Positions 42,726 to 52,213 are shown, counted from the stretch's first letter. The stretch: 64,000 bases of DNA from Tepidisphaeraceae bacterium (GCA_035998445.1 DASYHQ010000059.1:21210-85209); one strand, 5' to 3'. The notes: generated by a model not told the origin, from the sequence alone. Made by a program: numbers and translations.

Positions 42726-44207
42726 TTAGTGGACGTGCAATATGCCGCGCCGGATGTCGCCGAGGTACTGCGTGGGTCCCAGGCCGCTGTGGTCCTGCGC
42801 CCGCAGCTCATTCAGCGGTGGCCGCGACCGGCCGAAGTTTGCCAGCTTGCCGTCACGCAGGTGGTCGTGGCCCGTCTCGCGCAGGTGGTCGACCAGCATG
42901 CCGTGCAGGCGATTGGCCTGAGCGCCGCCGAGCGGGTGCAGGTCGTGCGGGTCCGACGCGGTGTCGAAGCAGAGCGACGTCCCGTCGTCGGCGGAGTAGA
43001 GGAACTTGTAGCGCCCGTCGTGGAGCAGGTGCGCCCGCCCGATCTGCCCGTGCATGACGTGACCGCCGGTGGTCGCCCCACCGCGGATCGAGCCGATCAG
43101 TGATCGGCCAGTCACGTCATCGGGGACCCGCGCGCCTGCGGCCTCGCACAGCGTCGGCAGCAGATCGACCCACTCGACCAGCTCCCGGCTGACCCGCCCC
43201 GGCTGGACGCCCCACGATTTCGGTGGCCGCACGATCAGCGGCACGCGCGCACTGCACTCCAGAAAGGTCCGCTTGCCCAGGCAGGCGTGGTCGCCCAACG
43301 CCTCGCCGTGGTCGCTCGTGTAGACGATCAACGTCTCATCGAGGTCGCCCGCTCGCGCGAGCTGCGCCATCAGCCGGCCGATCTGGTGGTCGAGGTTCGT
43401 GACCATCCCGTAGTAGACCGCCCGCATCGCCCGGATCTGCGCCGGCGTCATCGGCCGCGGGTTGATCGCGTGGCGGAAGCACCAGATGTCGAATGGCTCG
43501 GCGTCCGTTCCGACCCAATCGCCGCAGACCGGTTCGGGAATCGGGGCGTCGCGGTACATCGAATAATAGGGCTCGTGGATCAGGTACGGCGGGTGCGGGT
43601 CCTGGAAGCTGGCCCAGAGCGCGAACGGCTGGCGTCGGTCCCGTGTTTCGAGGAAGTCGCACGCTCGGTCGACGATCCAGTCCGTCGTGTGCAGGTGGGC
43701 CGGGAACGGGCTGAGCGTCGGGCTCGACTCGTTGTAGCCCACGCCGGCGAGCATGCCAGGTCGACCGGTCTCCACGAGCTGCTGCCGGCGCAGCGACGCG
43801 AGCCAGGTAACGTGCTCGAACCCGCCGCGGAAGTCGGGCTCGGTGTTCCAGTGCGTCTTGCCGACCAGCTCGGTCTGGTAGCCGGCGGCCGTCAGCAGCG
43901 CGCCGAGGAAGTCGCCGCGGGCGCGGTCGACTCGGTAGGTGTCGCTGTAGTCGCAGCACCCATTCTCATGGCCGCGCCGGCCGGTCACAAGCGAGGTTCG
44001 GGCGGGGATGCAGACCGGACAGTCGACGTAGGCATTGTCGTAGCGCACGCCCCGCAGCGCGAGCGCATCCAGGTGCGGCGTGTCCAGACACGGGTGACCC
44101 GCGCCGCCCAGGGCGTCGGCGCGGTGCTGATCAGAGGTGATCAGCAGGAGGTTGGGGCGGGCGTCGGGTTGGTCCGGGGCCGGCGGATGGGTCATGGTTT
44201 CGCTCAT
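42726..44207 (-). CDS. Type I sulfatase (sulfatase 2)
   Basis: Start at ATG 44207 with GAGAGG 8 nt upstream; 493 residues. Signature PVCIPARTSLVTGRRG with Cys66 and Arg70; an Ala replaces the usual Ser/Thr before Arg, which is allowed. Asp26 in LITSDQHR, then VYTSDHGEALGDH. C-terminal CFDTASDPHDLHPLGGA. No signal peptide. It lies between sulfatase 1 and the large GH gene. Confidence 0.92.
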   Translation of the reverse strand: MSETMTHPPAPDQPDARPNLLLITSDQHRADALGGAGHPCLDTPHLDALALRGVRYDNAYVDCPVCIPARTSLVTGRRGHENGCCDYSDTYRVDRARGDFLGALLTAAGYQTELVGKTHWNTEPDFRGGFEHVTWLASLRRQQLVETGRPGMLAGVGYNESSPTLSPFPAHLHTTDWIVDRACDFLETRDRRQPFALWASFQDPHPPYLIHEPYYSMYRDAPIPEPVCGDWVGTDAEPFDIWCFRHAINPRPMTPAQIRAMRAVYYGMVTNLDHQIGRLMAQLARAGDLDETLIVYTSDHGEALGDHACLGKRTFLECSARVPLIVRPPKSWGVQPGRVSRELVEWVDLLPTLCEAAGARVPDDVTGRSLIGSIRGGATTGGHVMHGQIGRAHLLHDGRYKFLYSADDGTSLCFDTASDPHDLHPLGGAQANRLHGMLVDHLRETGHDHLRDGKLANFGRSRPPLNELRAQDHSGLGPTQYLGDIRRGILHVH

Positions 44208-44242
44208 CAGGCGCCTCTCGAAACGGCCGGCCAAGCCCGGCG

Positions 44243-47020
44243 TCAGTCAGCCGCGCGGAGCAGTGCCGCTACCCGCGCCTGGGCGTCGACCCCGGCCGGC
44301 AGCGATACGAACGCGGGACGGCCTGACAGCCGGGCGCCGACTGCCAGATCGTTGCCGTACCAGTCGCGCACCGCCACGTCAGCCGGGACCGCGTTGAGGG
44401 TGATCTCGCCCGACCGCGGCAGCAGCACCACGACCGACGCGGCCTCGCCCTCGCTGCCTCCCTCTTTCTCGCCCGGACGTCGGCCCTCGAAGTGATAGGC
44501 CTCTACGCCGTCGGTGGGCGAGAAGTGCCCGGCGAAGCCGAGGCCTTCCAGATGCCAGAACAGGTTCGACAGCGTCGAGCCGAACGGTGGCAGGTGCCCG
44601 TCGGCGGCCAGCATATCATAAGTCGGGCGGTAGGCGGTGCGCGCCGAGAAGGTGTAGAGGAACCACTTGGCCTCGCCCGCGGCCAGCCGTGAGACGTAGA
44701 CCCGCACGAGCTGGTCGGCCTGATCCAGCGCCGCGACACGCCGACCGAACGGGGCGGCGTGCTCGTACCAGCTGCCCTTGGCGTGCGCCGGTGGCATGCC
44801 CGACTCACCGTCCCACACCGGCAGCCCCGGCCGCCCAAATTCCTCAGCCAGCGCCACGGCCGCCTTGGGGTGTTTGGTCGAGGCGACGTCACCAGGGAAG
44901 CCCGCCGGCGCCGTCACGCCACCGTAGTCGTGTACGGTCAGCACGTCGGTGTACTTCGGCTCGAGCACCCCGAGCGCCGCGATCCGCCGGTCGTTTTCCC
45001 GCGCATCCTCCGTGTCGTAGGCCCCGCCGATGTTCCAGCCCACCAGCGCGTCGGGGTCGGCGGCCCGCACCGCGTCGGCCGCGGCCTTGTGCAACGCCGC
45101 GTATTCGGCCGGCGTGCCGCGGACCTTCGCGCCGTCGCGGAAGTCGGTTACGAAGAACCGCGCCCAGAACGGCTCGTTCCACGGTTCGTAGACGTCGATG
45201 CGACCCTTATACCGCTCGACCACCTTGCCCACGTAGCGGGCGTACTGCTCCACGTCGGCGGGCACGACCTTCTTCACCCAATAACCGTCAATCGAGGCGA
45301 AGTCGCCCGCCTTGCGGGCCCATTCGGGCGTGAGGCCAAGGATCGCCATCATGCCGAATCCGTGGCCCTCAAGCTCCTCGACGAGGTCGTCGGGCTTGGA
45401 CCAGTCGAACGTGCCCTGCTTCGGCTCGACCGTCGGCCACTCGAGGACGTCGAACAGCCGGGCCCAACGGAAGCCCAGCCGCGCCGCGGCGTCGATCTGC
45501 TCGGTTGAATCGTGCCAAACGTGTACCCCGAACGGAGAGTCGGCCAGGAACCGCCCTGCTGCCCATGGACGGCGGATCTTGTGGGCCACCAGTTCTTCGA
45601 ACGGTGAGATTGGCTGCCCCGAAGCGTCGAACGCCCGCGCCTGGACCAGCAGCGGCCCGAACGCCATTGTCGCGGCGTCTACGGTGACCGTCGCCTTGGC
45701 CGTCCCGCCTGTCCCGTCCGCGTCGGACTTGGGGTCGGCCCGCACCTCTGTCATCTGCCCCAGACCGTCGGTCAGCGTCAGCCGGACGTGGTCGAGCGTT
45801 GACAGCTTGCCCCAGGCATGGACGCCAAACTCGATCGGCTCGTCCTCGTAATGCACGCCGAGCGGGACGGCGTCGGTCAGGCCCAGTTCGACCGGTGCGG
45901 CGCGCACGAAGTCACTCGCTGACGTGCCGACCTCGACCATCAGCCCGTCCACCAGAACGTCCGGCCCCGCGCCCTTTACGACGAGCTCGGCAACGTGGAA
46001 GCCCTCGGCTGCCGACGGTAGCGTCGCCGTGTGGGTGATCCGCCGCCACTCGTCGCCGAGTTCGTAGCTCTTGGAATATTGTGGCGCCCACCACGGCTGG
46101 GCGTCATCGGGGTAGAGTCGCGCCTGCACCGAGCTTTGCCCCGGACCGTCCTTGCGGGCCCAGAAGCTCAGCGTGTACGGCCCGCCCACCTCGGTTGGCA
46201 CGCTCAGGTAGACCGACGTGTTCTGCCCATGGGTGGGGCCGTCCACGTCGAACCGCATCGCCGCTACACCGGTGGGGCCTGTCTGGCCGGGGTCCGCACG
46301 AACCTGTGGCGGAACGCTCCACGCCGCCGTCGCGCCGGCGGGCTGGCTGCTTGCATCGAGCAGGTTCCGGCCGGCCAAGGCTGCGCGCTCGGCCTCGGCG
46401 TCGCGCCGTACCGCCGTCACCCGCAGGTCGTCGATGAGGTAGTCGCCAGCGCGGGCGAATCGCAGTTCGATCTGCCCGCCGTGCTCGTTGTTGGCCGGTG
46501 GAAACCGGACCTCGGCCCGCTGCCACTCGTTGGTGCTGGTGACGGTCCGCCCGGCGATCACGTTCCACTTCCGATTCGGCGCGTGGGTCTCGCGCAGGTT
46601 GACGACCACCGGCTGGCCGCCGCCACGGAGCAGGAACGACACGTTGATCTCACTGGCCCCGTCGAGCGGGATCGGTCCCGGCACGAGCAGCATCACCGCA
46701 CCCTCCGTGACCTCGCGGACCTCGATCGCCAGCGCGGTCTCCTCCTGCCCACCGGTCCCCGCCGCCGCGGCAAAGTCCGCGGCGATGGTCGCCCAGTTGC
46801 TATCGATCCGCAGCGACTTGGTGTCGGCAGGGAACGAGCCGGTCAACTTCGCCGTTTCGCTACCTTGGACAGGGGCGAAAGGACCCTCAAAGTCCTGCGA
46901 CGCCAGCACGCTGGCGTCGGCCGCGGGGCGGGTCGCGGGCTGGCCGGGTAGCGAGGCGGGCGAGAACAAGACCGCGAATAGCGCGGCAGGCAGGCAACAC
47001 GAGAGAAAGCGAATCGGCAT
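44243..47020 (-). CDS. Large secreted clan GH-A glycoside hydrolase with N-terminal beta-sandwich modules
   Basis: 925 residues. Signal peptide ends near residue 27 (FLSCCLPAALFAVLFSPASL). Two carbohydrate-binding-like jelly rolls follow (about 35-210 and 215-375), then a barrel (about 490-830). The catalytic acid/base is Glu616 in YEPWNEPFW and the nucleophile is probably Glu739 in VWDGESG. Similar enzymes sit in GH39/GH5-like families; the family number is not certain. WPTVEPKQGTFDWSKPDDLV is the typical first strand. The stop is 35 bp from the sulfatase 2 start, so one transcript is likely. Confidence 0.82.
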   Translation of the reverse strand: MPIRFLSCCLPAALFAVLFSPASLPGQPATRPAADASVLASQDFEGPFAPVQGSETAKLTGSFPADTKSLRIDSNWATIAADFAAAAGTGGQEETALAIEVREVTEGAVMLLVPGPIPLDGASEINVSFLLRGGGQPVVVNLRETHAPNRKWNVIAGRTVTSTNEWQRAEVRFPPANNEHGGQIELRFARAGDYLIDDLRVTAVRRDAEAERAALAGRNLLDASSQPAGATAAWSVPPQVRADPGQTGPTGVAAMRFDVDGPTHGQNTSVYLSVPTEVGGPYTLSFWARKDGPGQSSVQARLYPDDAQPWWAPQYSKSYELGDEWRRITHTATLPSAAEGFHVAELVVKGAGPDVLVDGLMVEVGTSASDFVRAAPVELGLTDAVPLGVHYEDEPIEFGVHAWGKLSTLDHVRLTLTDGLGQMTEVRADPKSDADGTGGTAKATVTVDAATMAFGPLLVQARAFDASGQPISPFEELVAHKIRRPWAAGRFLADSPFGVHVWHDSTEQIDAAARLGFRWARLFDVLEWPTVEPKQGTFDWSKPDDLVEELEGHGFGMMAILGLTPEWARKAGDFASIDGYWVKKVVPADVEQYARYVGKVVERYKGRIDVYEPWNEPFWARFFVTDFRDGAKVRGTPAEYAALHKAAADAVRAADPDALVGWNIGGAYDTEDARENDRRIAALGVLEPKYTDVLTVHDYGGVTAPAGFPGDVASTKHPKAAVALAEEFGRPGLPVWDGESGMPPAHAKGSWYEHAAPFGRRVAALDQADQLVRVYVSRLAAGEAKWFLYTFSARTAYRPTYDMLAADGHLPPFGSTLSNLFWHLEGLGFAGHFSPTDGVEAYHFEGRRPGEKEGGSEGEAASVVVLLPRSGEITLNAVPADVAVRDWYGNDLAVGARLSGRPAFVSLPAGVDAQARVAALLRAAD

Positions 47021-47047
47021 GGTGAATCTCTTGTCGCAGGAACGAAA

Positions 47048-47078
47048 CGGCGGCCCCGGCCAAGGGCCAAGGCCGCCG
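47048..47078 (-). terminator. Terminator after the PEP-CTERM gene
   Basis: CGGCGGCC and GGCCGCCG pair across a 15-nt loop that also holds GGCC pairs. On the minus strand it is followed by TTTCGTTC. It separates the PEP-CTERM gene from the GH-A gene downstream. Confidence 0.65.
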
Positions 47079-47136
47079 GATATAGAGCGGGTCGGGCATG
47101 GGGTCCGGCCCGCAGTTGAGTCTAACGTACCATCGC

Positions 47137-47889
47137 TTAGGCCCGGCGGCGGCGGAGGAGCGCTGCGCCCAATCCCGCGGCGATCAGGCCCACGCTTGCG
47201 GGTTCGGGGACGGGGGCGGGGGTGAAATCGACGGTTAAAGTCGGGCGACGGTCCGCGAAGTCAGTCGCGTTCGCCGAACGGACGTTCACGTTCCCAGTCG
47301 CCGTGGGCGCATGCAGCATCCACCCGAGGTTCGCCGTCGGGTTGGCCGCCCATTCGGCGAGAGAGGTGGAGACGTTGACCGTTCCGAACGCCGCGTCCTG
47401 GCCACTGCTGATCGTGAAATTGGCATTTGTCTGGGTGGCGTCCGTGTCGGTGCCGACGATGATGCCGTCGTTAGCGGTCGAACCGGCGTTGTTGAACGTG
47501 ACGGTCGTCGCGTTGAACGCGCTAGTCAGATCGTAAAGCTGCGCAGCATTCGTAAAGCCGCCGTTGGGCCCACGAGTGAAGCCAAGCGTCGCGCTGTTGA
47601 TCGTCGAACCGGCCGGGATCTGATTGGCGCCCGGGCCGAAGAGGTCGTCGAACCGGATCAGGAACTGGTTCTGGCCGGTCACGCCGCTGGTCGTCTGCAC
47701 GCCGAAGAAGCCGTTGGCCGACGTGTTGTTGTTGTTCGTCGGCTGGGATCCAAAGATCGTCGTGTCGACCGTGCCCGCGTACTCATTAAGGCCGTTGCGG
47801 AAGGTGATGGTATCGGCCGACGCCAGTGGCGCGAGGCCGAGAACCGTGGCAAGGGCCGCTGTGAACGCAAGGGTGGACTTTAGCTGCAT
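47137..47889 (-). CDS. PEP-CTERM sorted protein with DNRLRE-like beta domain
   Basis: 250 residues from ATG 47889, preceded by GGAGGAG. Signal peptide MQLKSTLAFTAALATVLGLA ends near ADA. The body is Asn/Thr-rich and beta-stranded (FLIRFDDLFGPGANQIPAGS, then SATLGFT), like DNRLRE surface domains. It ends with the sorting tag VPEPASVGLIAAGLGAALLR and RRRA. The tag directs processing at the inner membrane by an exosortase, not found in this window. Site C is 71 bp upstream. Confidence 0.9.
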   Translation of the reverse strand: MQLKSTLAFTAALATVLGLAPLASADTITFRNGLNEYAGTVDTTIFGSQPTNNNNTSANGFFGVQTTSGVTGQNQFLIRFDDLFGPGANQIPAGSTINSATLGFTRGPNGGFTNAAQLYDLTSAFNATTVTFNNAGSTANDGIIVGTDTDATQTNANFTISSGQDAAFGTVNVSTSLAEWAANPTANLGWMLHAPTATGNVNVRSANATDFADRRPTLTVDFTPAPVPEPASVGLIAAGLGAALLRRRRA

Positions 47890-47959
47890 GGACTCCTCCG
47901 AGATGTGGTCAGTCGAAAGGCCGTTGCAGCACACATTCCGCACCCTATACCCTTCGCCT

Positions 47960-47973
47960 ATTAAACGAATAAT
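47960..47973. promoter_or_regulatory. CG-centred palindromic operator-like site C
   Basis: ATTAAACGAATAAT, 71 bp before the PEP-CTERM start. It overlaps an AT-rich stretch (AATATACT) that may be the -10, so a bound repressor could block transcription. Confidence 0.5.
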
Positions 47974-48003
47974 ATACTGGTAAATGCGGCTCTGTCAAGC
48001 GGA

Positions 48004-48097
48004 TTTTGGCCAAGTGCTGCGGGCGGGCCCAGCGGGTATTCAGGGGCTCGAGCACCGCGTCGGCGAACGCTTTAGGCGACCTCGCGCGAAGTGGATC
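48004..48097 (-). pseudogene. Remnant of a nucleoside hydrolase C-terminus
   Basis: Reading the minus strand from 48097 gives DPLRARSPKAFADAVLEPLN then TRWARPQHLAK. The complete nucleoside hydrolase at 51248 ends DRQSPRALANDVIEPL. The shared pattern SP+A(F/L)A(D/N)xV(L/I)EPL is too long for chance. No N-terminal part is found upstream, where the LacI gene ends. The piece suggests a lost paralogue. Confidence 0.45.
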
Positions 48098-48181
48098 GGT
48101 CCGTGACCCCGCCGTTGCGGCGCGCCGGAACCCTTGTGTCGCAGGGATAAATGCGGGCAGGTTTCCCGCAGCGGGCTGGTC

Positions 48182-48205
48182 GGCAAGATCACTGGCGATC
48201 TTGCC
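48182..48205 (+). terminator. Hairpin with T-run at the lacI end
   Basis: GGCAAGATC and GATCTTGCC pair around ACTGGC; CGGTTTTTGGGG follows on the plus strand. It overlaps the last codons of the minus-strand lacI gene. No plus-strand gene is known to end here. Confidence 0.4.
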
Positions 48206-49385
48206 CGGTTTTTGGGGCACCGGCGGGCCGAGGCGGGCCGACGCTGGCCCGCTCGATGAAATCGAAAGGCACGACCTCGTCGTCGGGCGGCGGAAGGAGG
48301 GGGTCGGCGACCGGTCTGTCGGCCGCGCCGGAGACCGTCTTGCTCTTTCCCCGCTTGGCACGACGGGCTGCGGCGCTGCCCTGCTCGATCTGGGCCAGCA
48401 GCCGGGTGGTGGCGCGGTGGCCCAGCAATGCGTAGTCGGCGCGCAGCGACGTGATCGGCACGGCGAGGGACTCGAAGATCCGGCTGTCCTGAAGCGACAC
48501 GAGGCTGTAGTCGTCGGGGCACGCCATCCCAAGCAGCGACAGGCCCTCGCGGATCAGGACGGCCATGTGCTGGTCGTAGGCGACGAACGCCGTCGGTGCC
48601 GAGGCGTCACCGCGGAGCATCGCCCGGACGGACGCCAAGCCCGCGACCAGACGAGGCGACCGGTCGGCGGCGTGGTAGAGCTGCGGCAGCCGCTCGATGC
48701 ACAGACCATCGTCAGCACCGCCCCCGCCGCCAGCCTCCACACCGCACAGCCCCGCCGACCGGACGGCCGACGTGAACCCCGCCAGCCGGTCGGCGTGACA
48801 CTCGCGGTCGAACAGGTCGACCTGCAGCTCCGCTTCCTCGATGCCCACGAAGCAGATCCGCCGGTGGCCTCGATCGACCAGGTGACGCACGGCCGTTTCG
48901 GCGGCGCCCCGCTGGTCGAGCCGCACGCACGGCACGCCGCCGCGCCCGCGTGCGTTGATGATCACGCACGGCAGGGACACCTTGCGGACGACCTCGATCT
49001 GCCGCGGTTCGACGACGTAGTCGAGCAGGCACCCGTCGAACCGCCCGTCGCGGAGCATGTCGTCCTTGCCAGGCAGCACCGAGGCGAACGTCAAGTGGCA
49101 GTCGTCGGCCGAGAGCCCTTCATCGAGCCCACGGACGAGCTCGGCGTCGTGGATCCGCGTACCAATGTGGGCCGCCGACAACAGCCCAACGAGCCGCGTA
49201 CGTCCCTTACGGAGCGACGCAGCCTTCCAGTCCGCCCGATACCCGAGCTCGACGGCGACCTCCCGCACCCGCTGCGCCTTGGCCTCGGACACGCCGATCG
49301 TGCCGACCGCGCCGCTCAGCACCATGCTGACCACCGGCGTCGACACGCCGGCCCGCTCGGCCACCTGCTTCATCGTCACAGCCAC
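48189..49385 (-). CDS. LacI family transcriptional regulator (1)
   Basis: 398 residues; GTG at 49385 (ATG at 49373 is an alternative). N-terminal helix-turn-helix TMKQVAERAGVSTPVVSMVL then the hinge VREVAVELGYRADWKAASLR. The periplasmic-binding-like core follows: RTRLVGLLSAAHIGTRIHDA, DGCLLDYVVE, RHLVDRGHRRICFVGIEEAE, PTAFVAYDQHMA, and DDYSLVSLQDSR. The C-terminus ends in the common ExxxR-S-x-x-PP form (FIERASVGPPRP), with a basic/Pro-rich insert of about 25 residues before it. Probably senses a sugar and represses local genes. Confidence 0.9.
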   Translation of the reverse strand: MAVTMKQVAERAGVSTPVVSMVLSGAVGTIGVSEAKAQRVREVAVELGYRADWKAASLRKGRTRLVGLLSAAHIGTRIHDAELVRGLDEGLSADDCHLTFASVLPGKDDMLRDGRFDGCLLDYVVEPRQIEVVRKVSLPCVIINARGRGGVPCVRLDQRGAAETAVRHLVDRGHRRICFVGIEEAELQVDLFDRECHADRLAGFTSAVRSAGLCGVEAGGGGGADDGLCIERLPQLYHAADRSPRLVAGLASVRAMLRGDASAPTAFVAYDQHMAVLIREGLSLLGMACPDDYSLVSLQDSRIFESLAVPITSLRADYALLGHRATTRLLAQIEQGSAAARRAKRGKSKTVSGAADRPVADPLLPPPDDEVVPFDFIERASVGPPRPAGAPKTGQDRQ

Positions 49386-49780
49386 GGGTGCGTTCTCCTG
49401 TCAAGCCTGAGCACGTCGCCTTTACTGAGCCGACTGTCCCTCCAGACTCGCTCGTACAGTCTACGCCATGCGGGGTCAGCGTCCAAAAGTCTCCCGAACA
49501 CCTGCTCCGCGCCGAGGGGTTCGCTGAGGGTTACGGCAGGCGTGAATGAATTGAGGTGTGTCGCATCGCAGGCATTAGAAGCAATTTTTCGACAACCGAG
49601 CCCGCCCCACCCATCTTGCGACGACCCCACGTGCTGTCGCTGATGGCTCTAGGCACATGTGAAACTTGTTTCACGCGCGTGCTCCGAGAGAGCCATGACG
49701 CGCGTTACGAATAAGGACGTGATGGGCATCGGCATCCGGGGGTGGTCCGACCAAGGCGAACATCACCTGCAGCCAAACTT
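49386..49780. other. 395-bp gap between lacI and sulfatase 3
   Basis: Both flanking genes are on the minus strand, so this holds the lacI promoter and the 3' side of the sulfatase gene. It contains the palindrome GTGAAACTTGTTTCAC at 49659-49674 and the short frame at 49695-49787. Nothing else is recognised. Confidence 0.5.
49659..49674. promoter_or_regulatory. 16-bp operator-like palindrome
   Basis: GTGAAA-CTTG-TTTCAC, perfect arms. It lies 20 bp ahead of a 30-codon frame that starts like a LacI regulator. Confidence 0.35.
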
Positions 49781-49787
49781 TCAATAG
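49695..49787 (+). pseudogene. 30-codon frame resembling the first residues of a LacI regulator
   Basis: It reads MTRVTNKDVMGIGIRGWSDQ and stops after 30 codons. LacI proteins commonly start VT-x-KDVAxxAGVS; here the match ends after KDV. With the palindrome just upstream it may be a deleted, once autoregulated lacI gene. The match is short, so it is a suggestion only. Confidence 0.2.
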
Positions 49788-51190
49788 GGCCAGGTCCGCG
49801 GTAAGGCGCGTTCCTTTTCGAATAGGTGGGTCAACAACTGATGACGCAGGCGGCTAATGGTCTGCGCTGCCCCGGCATGGCCGCTCAGGTCGCGGTACTC
49901 GCCGAAGGGGGAGCGCATATCGAACAGTTCCTCTCGGCCATCCCGGTGAAGAATGTAGCGGTGCTCAGGCGTGCGCAGCGCCTTCCATGCGATGTCTTCA
50001 GTCAAGGCGAACTCGTCGTCGCAAGGGGAATCGAGCCATTGTAGCGTGGCCCATCGCGACGCGCCTTCGAGTTGCGGAGGACGCGTCTTGCCTAATGCAT
50101 CGAGCACAGTGGGTAAGAGGTCCACCGCCTCTACCAGGCGGTCCACATGCCGGCCCCCGCCCTTGATGCCGGGGCCCGCCAGGATGAGAGGCACGCGCGT
50201 GACACAGTCGGGGGCCGGGTAACCCTTGCCCCAACGCAGATGCTCGCCGAGGAACTCTCCGTGGTCGGAGGTGAACACCACGAGCGTGTCATCCGTGAGG
50301 CCCAGCCGGTCGAGCGTTCGCACAAGTTGGCCGACCGCTTCATCGACTTCCGACACCATCGCGTAGTAGCCCACCTTGGCCTGCACGATCCGCTCGTCGG
50401 TGATTCCCGCGGCCAGCCGCTCGGCTTCAAGTTCTGGCGGGAATGACCACGGTTCAATCACGCGGCCACGGTACATATCAAGGAACCGCTGCGGGGCGAT
50501 TAGCGGTGAATGGGGGTTGTAATAGCCGCTGATGCAGCAGAACGGACGACGGTCCGCGGCGCGCGATTCCAGGTAAAGCTCCGTGCGCTGGGTCACCCAG
50601 GACGTGTGGGTCGCTTCCTCTCGTCCGGGGTAGGCCCGGGTGCCGTAGGGATCCAGGTCGCGTGGCCGCTCGATGCTGTCCTGAATCGCCATCACCTCGC
50701 ACCACCGCTCCAAAGCCGGAGGGTGAGCAACCTGCGCGATGTGGGAAAGCTCCTCCGGGTGGTGTCGCGACACCCAGGCCCGGTATGCGTCGTGGTAGAC
50801 GCCCGGCTCGTCGCTGATCTCGAGGTGGTCGAAGCCGTAGTTGGGGTGCGGCAGACGGTGGTCGCGGTTGGCGTGCGGCAGGAAGTGGAGCTTGCCGATC
50901 TGCGCAGTGGCGTAGCCGTGGCGGCCGAGCATCCGTGGCAACACCTCAGCGTCTTCGGGCACAGGCACACCCATGTGTGTCACGCCCAAGCTCGAGGGGT
51001 ACCGCCCCGTGAGCATGCTGTAGCGCGACGGCATACACAGGGGGTGCTGCACAAAGCAATGTGAAAACCGCACGCCCTGCGATGCCAGCGCGTCCAGATG
51101 AGGTGTGAGGACCTCGCGGTTGCCGGCGCAGCCAAGCGCATCAAACCGCATCTGGTCAACGTAGATCAGCAGGAGGTTAGGGTCTGGCAT
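49781..51190 (-). CDS. Type I sulfatase (sulfatase 3)
   Basis: 469 residues. Signature PLCMPSRYSMLTGRYPSSLG with Cys52 and Arg56. Metal Asp12 in YVDQMRFDALG, second pair in VFTSDHGEFLGEHLRWGKGY. The C-terminus has LHRDGREELFDMRSPFGEYR. No signal peptide. The gene is 57 bp from the nucleoside hydrolase stop on the same strand, so an operon sulfatase 4 - nucleoside hydrolase - sulfatase 3 is likely. Confidence 0.93.
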   Translation of the reverse strand: MPDPNLLLIYVDQMRFDALGCAGNREVLTPHLDALASQGVRFSHCFVQHPLCMPSRYSMLTGRYPSSLGVTHMGVPVPEDAEVLPRMLGRHGYATAQIGKLHFLPHANRDHRLPHPNYGFDHLEISDEPGVYHDAYRAWVSRHHPEELSHIAQVAHPPALERWCEVMAIQDSIERPRDLDPYGTRAYPGREEATHTSWVTQRTELYLESRAADRRPFCCISGYYNPHSPLIAPQRFLDMYRGRVIEPWSFPPELEAERLAAGITDERIVQAKVGYYAMVSEVDEAVGQLVRTLDRLGLTDDTLVVFTSDHGEFLGEHLRWGKGYPAPDCVTRVPLILAGPGIKGGGRHVDRLVEAVDLLPTVLDALGKTRPPQLEGASRWATLQWLDSPCDDEFALTEDIAWKALRTPEHRYILHRDGREELFDMRSPFGEYRDLSGHAGAAQTISRLRHQLLTHLFEKERALPRTWPY

Positions 51191-51247
51191 CGGGCGAGTG
51201 CTCTCATGACAATGCAGGAGGATTGGCTTTCCGTCGCGTCGGCAAGA

Positions 51248-52213
51248 TCACTTGAGTATGCCGGCGGGCAACCGCCCCATCATCAGCGGCTCGATCACGT
51301 CGTTGGCGAGCGCTCGGGGCGATTGCCGGTCAACGAGCCGACCGTGCGATGCAAGCCCCGAGGCGGGCCGGGTCCACGTGGTACGGCCTGCCGGGTCGAC
51401 GATGCAGCGCTCATCCCACAAGGTGTCGAGCCAAGGATTGTCGGGTAACGCCGCATGCAGGACCGTGATTTGGTCCCATATCGACCAGGGACGGATGGGG
51501 GTAGCGCCACCCTTTACCCACCACGGTGGGTGGGCAAAGAAGTGGTCGTACCCAACGCGCACCGGGTGAGACAGCGGCAACTCTGCCAGCCGCTCGCCGG
51601 TGCCGTAGCCGTGCTCGAGCGCGCCAAGTTCGAACGTGCAAAACTCGATTGGGCATTGAAGCGTCTCCAAGACGCGAGCCGTCACTCCCGGCACGCCCCA
51701 CGCGGCGAAGTTGGTCTCGGGCTTCGTGGTGGCACTGTGATGAAATCCCCCCATCACCACCACCCGCTTCAACTTCGCTTCCACGAGTTGAGAGCCCGTC
51801 AACTTGGTGACGGCGTCGGCGGGTGAGGTGAGCAGTTGATCCAGCAGAAACAGCGGGCCGATGGTCGCGATCGTCACCGACGCGTCGTCCGCGTCGGCCA
51901 GCAGCCGGCGGTAGAGCGCAGTCGAAAGCGGCACGTCCCGCATGTCCAGTGATACGTGCGCCGCCTGCGCCACTGCGTCGGCGTAGCTGCCCTCCGACCG
52001 CATCGCCCACGGTGGCCGACCCACCGGTATAGCTCCAGCATCGAAGAAGCGATTCGTTGCTACGATCGCTTCGACCGCCCCACTTTGCGGCGTGACGCTC
52101 ATCACGCCCAGCAGCTCACACAGCCCGGCCGCGCGAAGCGTGTGCAGCACCGCCAGCGCGCCCAAGTCGTCTACGTCTCCACCCAGGTCAGTGTCGAGGA
52201 TAATGTTTTCCAT
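51248..52213 (-). CDS. Nucleoside hydrolase-like protein (IUNH superfamily)
   Basis: 321 residues. The N-terminal metal motif ILDTDLGGDVDDLGALAVL is the diagnostic DTDxGxDxDD, and RVVVMGGFHH fits the second site. Nucleoside hydrolases split the N-glycosidic bond of nucleosides. Inside a sulfatase cluster the real substrate may be another glycoside; the sequence cannot tell. No signal peptide. It lies between two sulfatase genes, 28 bp from sulfatase 4. Confidence 0.85.
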   Translation of the reverse strand: MENIILDTDLGGDVDDLGALAVLHTLRAAGLCELLGVMSVTPQSGAVEAIVATNRFFDAGAIPVGRPPWAMRSEGSYADAVAQAAHVSLDMRDVPLSTALYRRLLADADDASVTIATIGPLFLLDQLLTSPADAVTKLTGSQLVEAKLKRVVVMGGFHHSATTKPETNFAAWGVPGVTARVLETLQCPIEFCTFELGALEHGYGTGERLAELPLSHPVRVGYDHFFAHPPWWVKGGATPIRPWSIWDQITVLHAALPDNPWLDTLWDERCIVDPAGRTTWTRPASGLASHGRLVDRQSPRALANDVIEPLMMGRLPAGILK

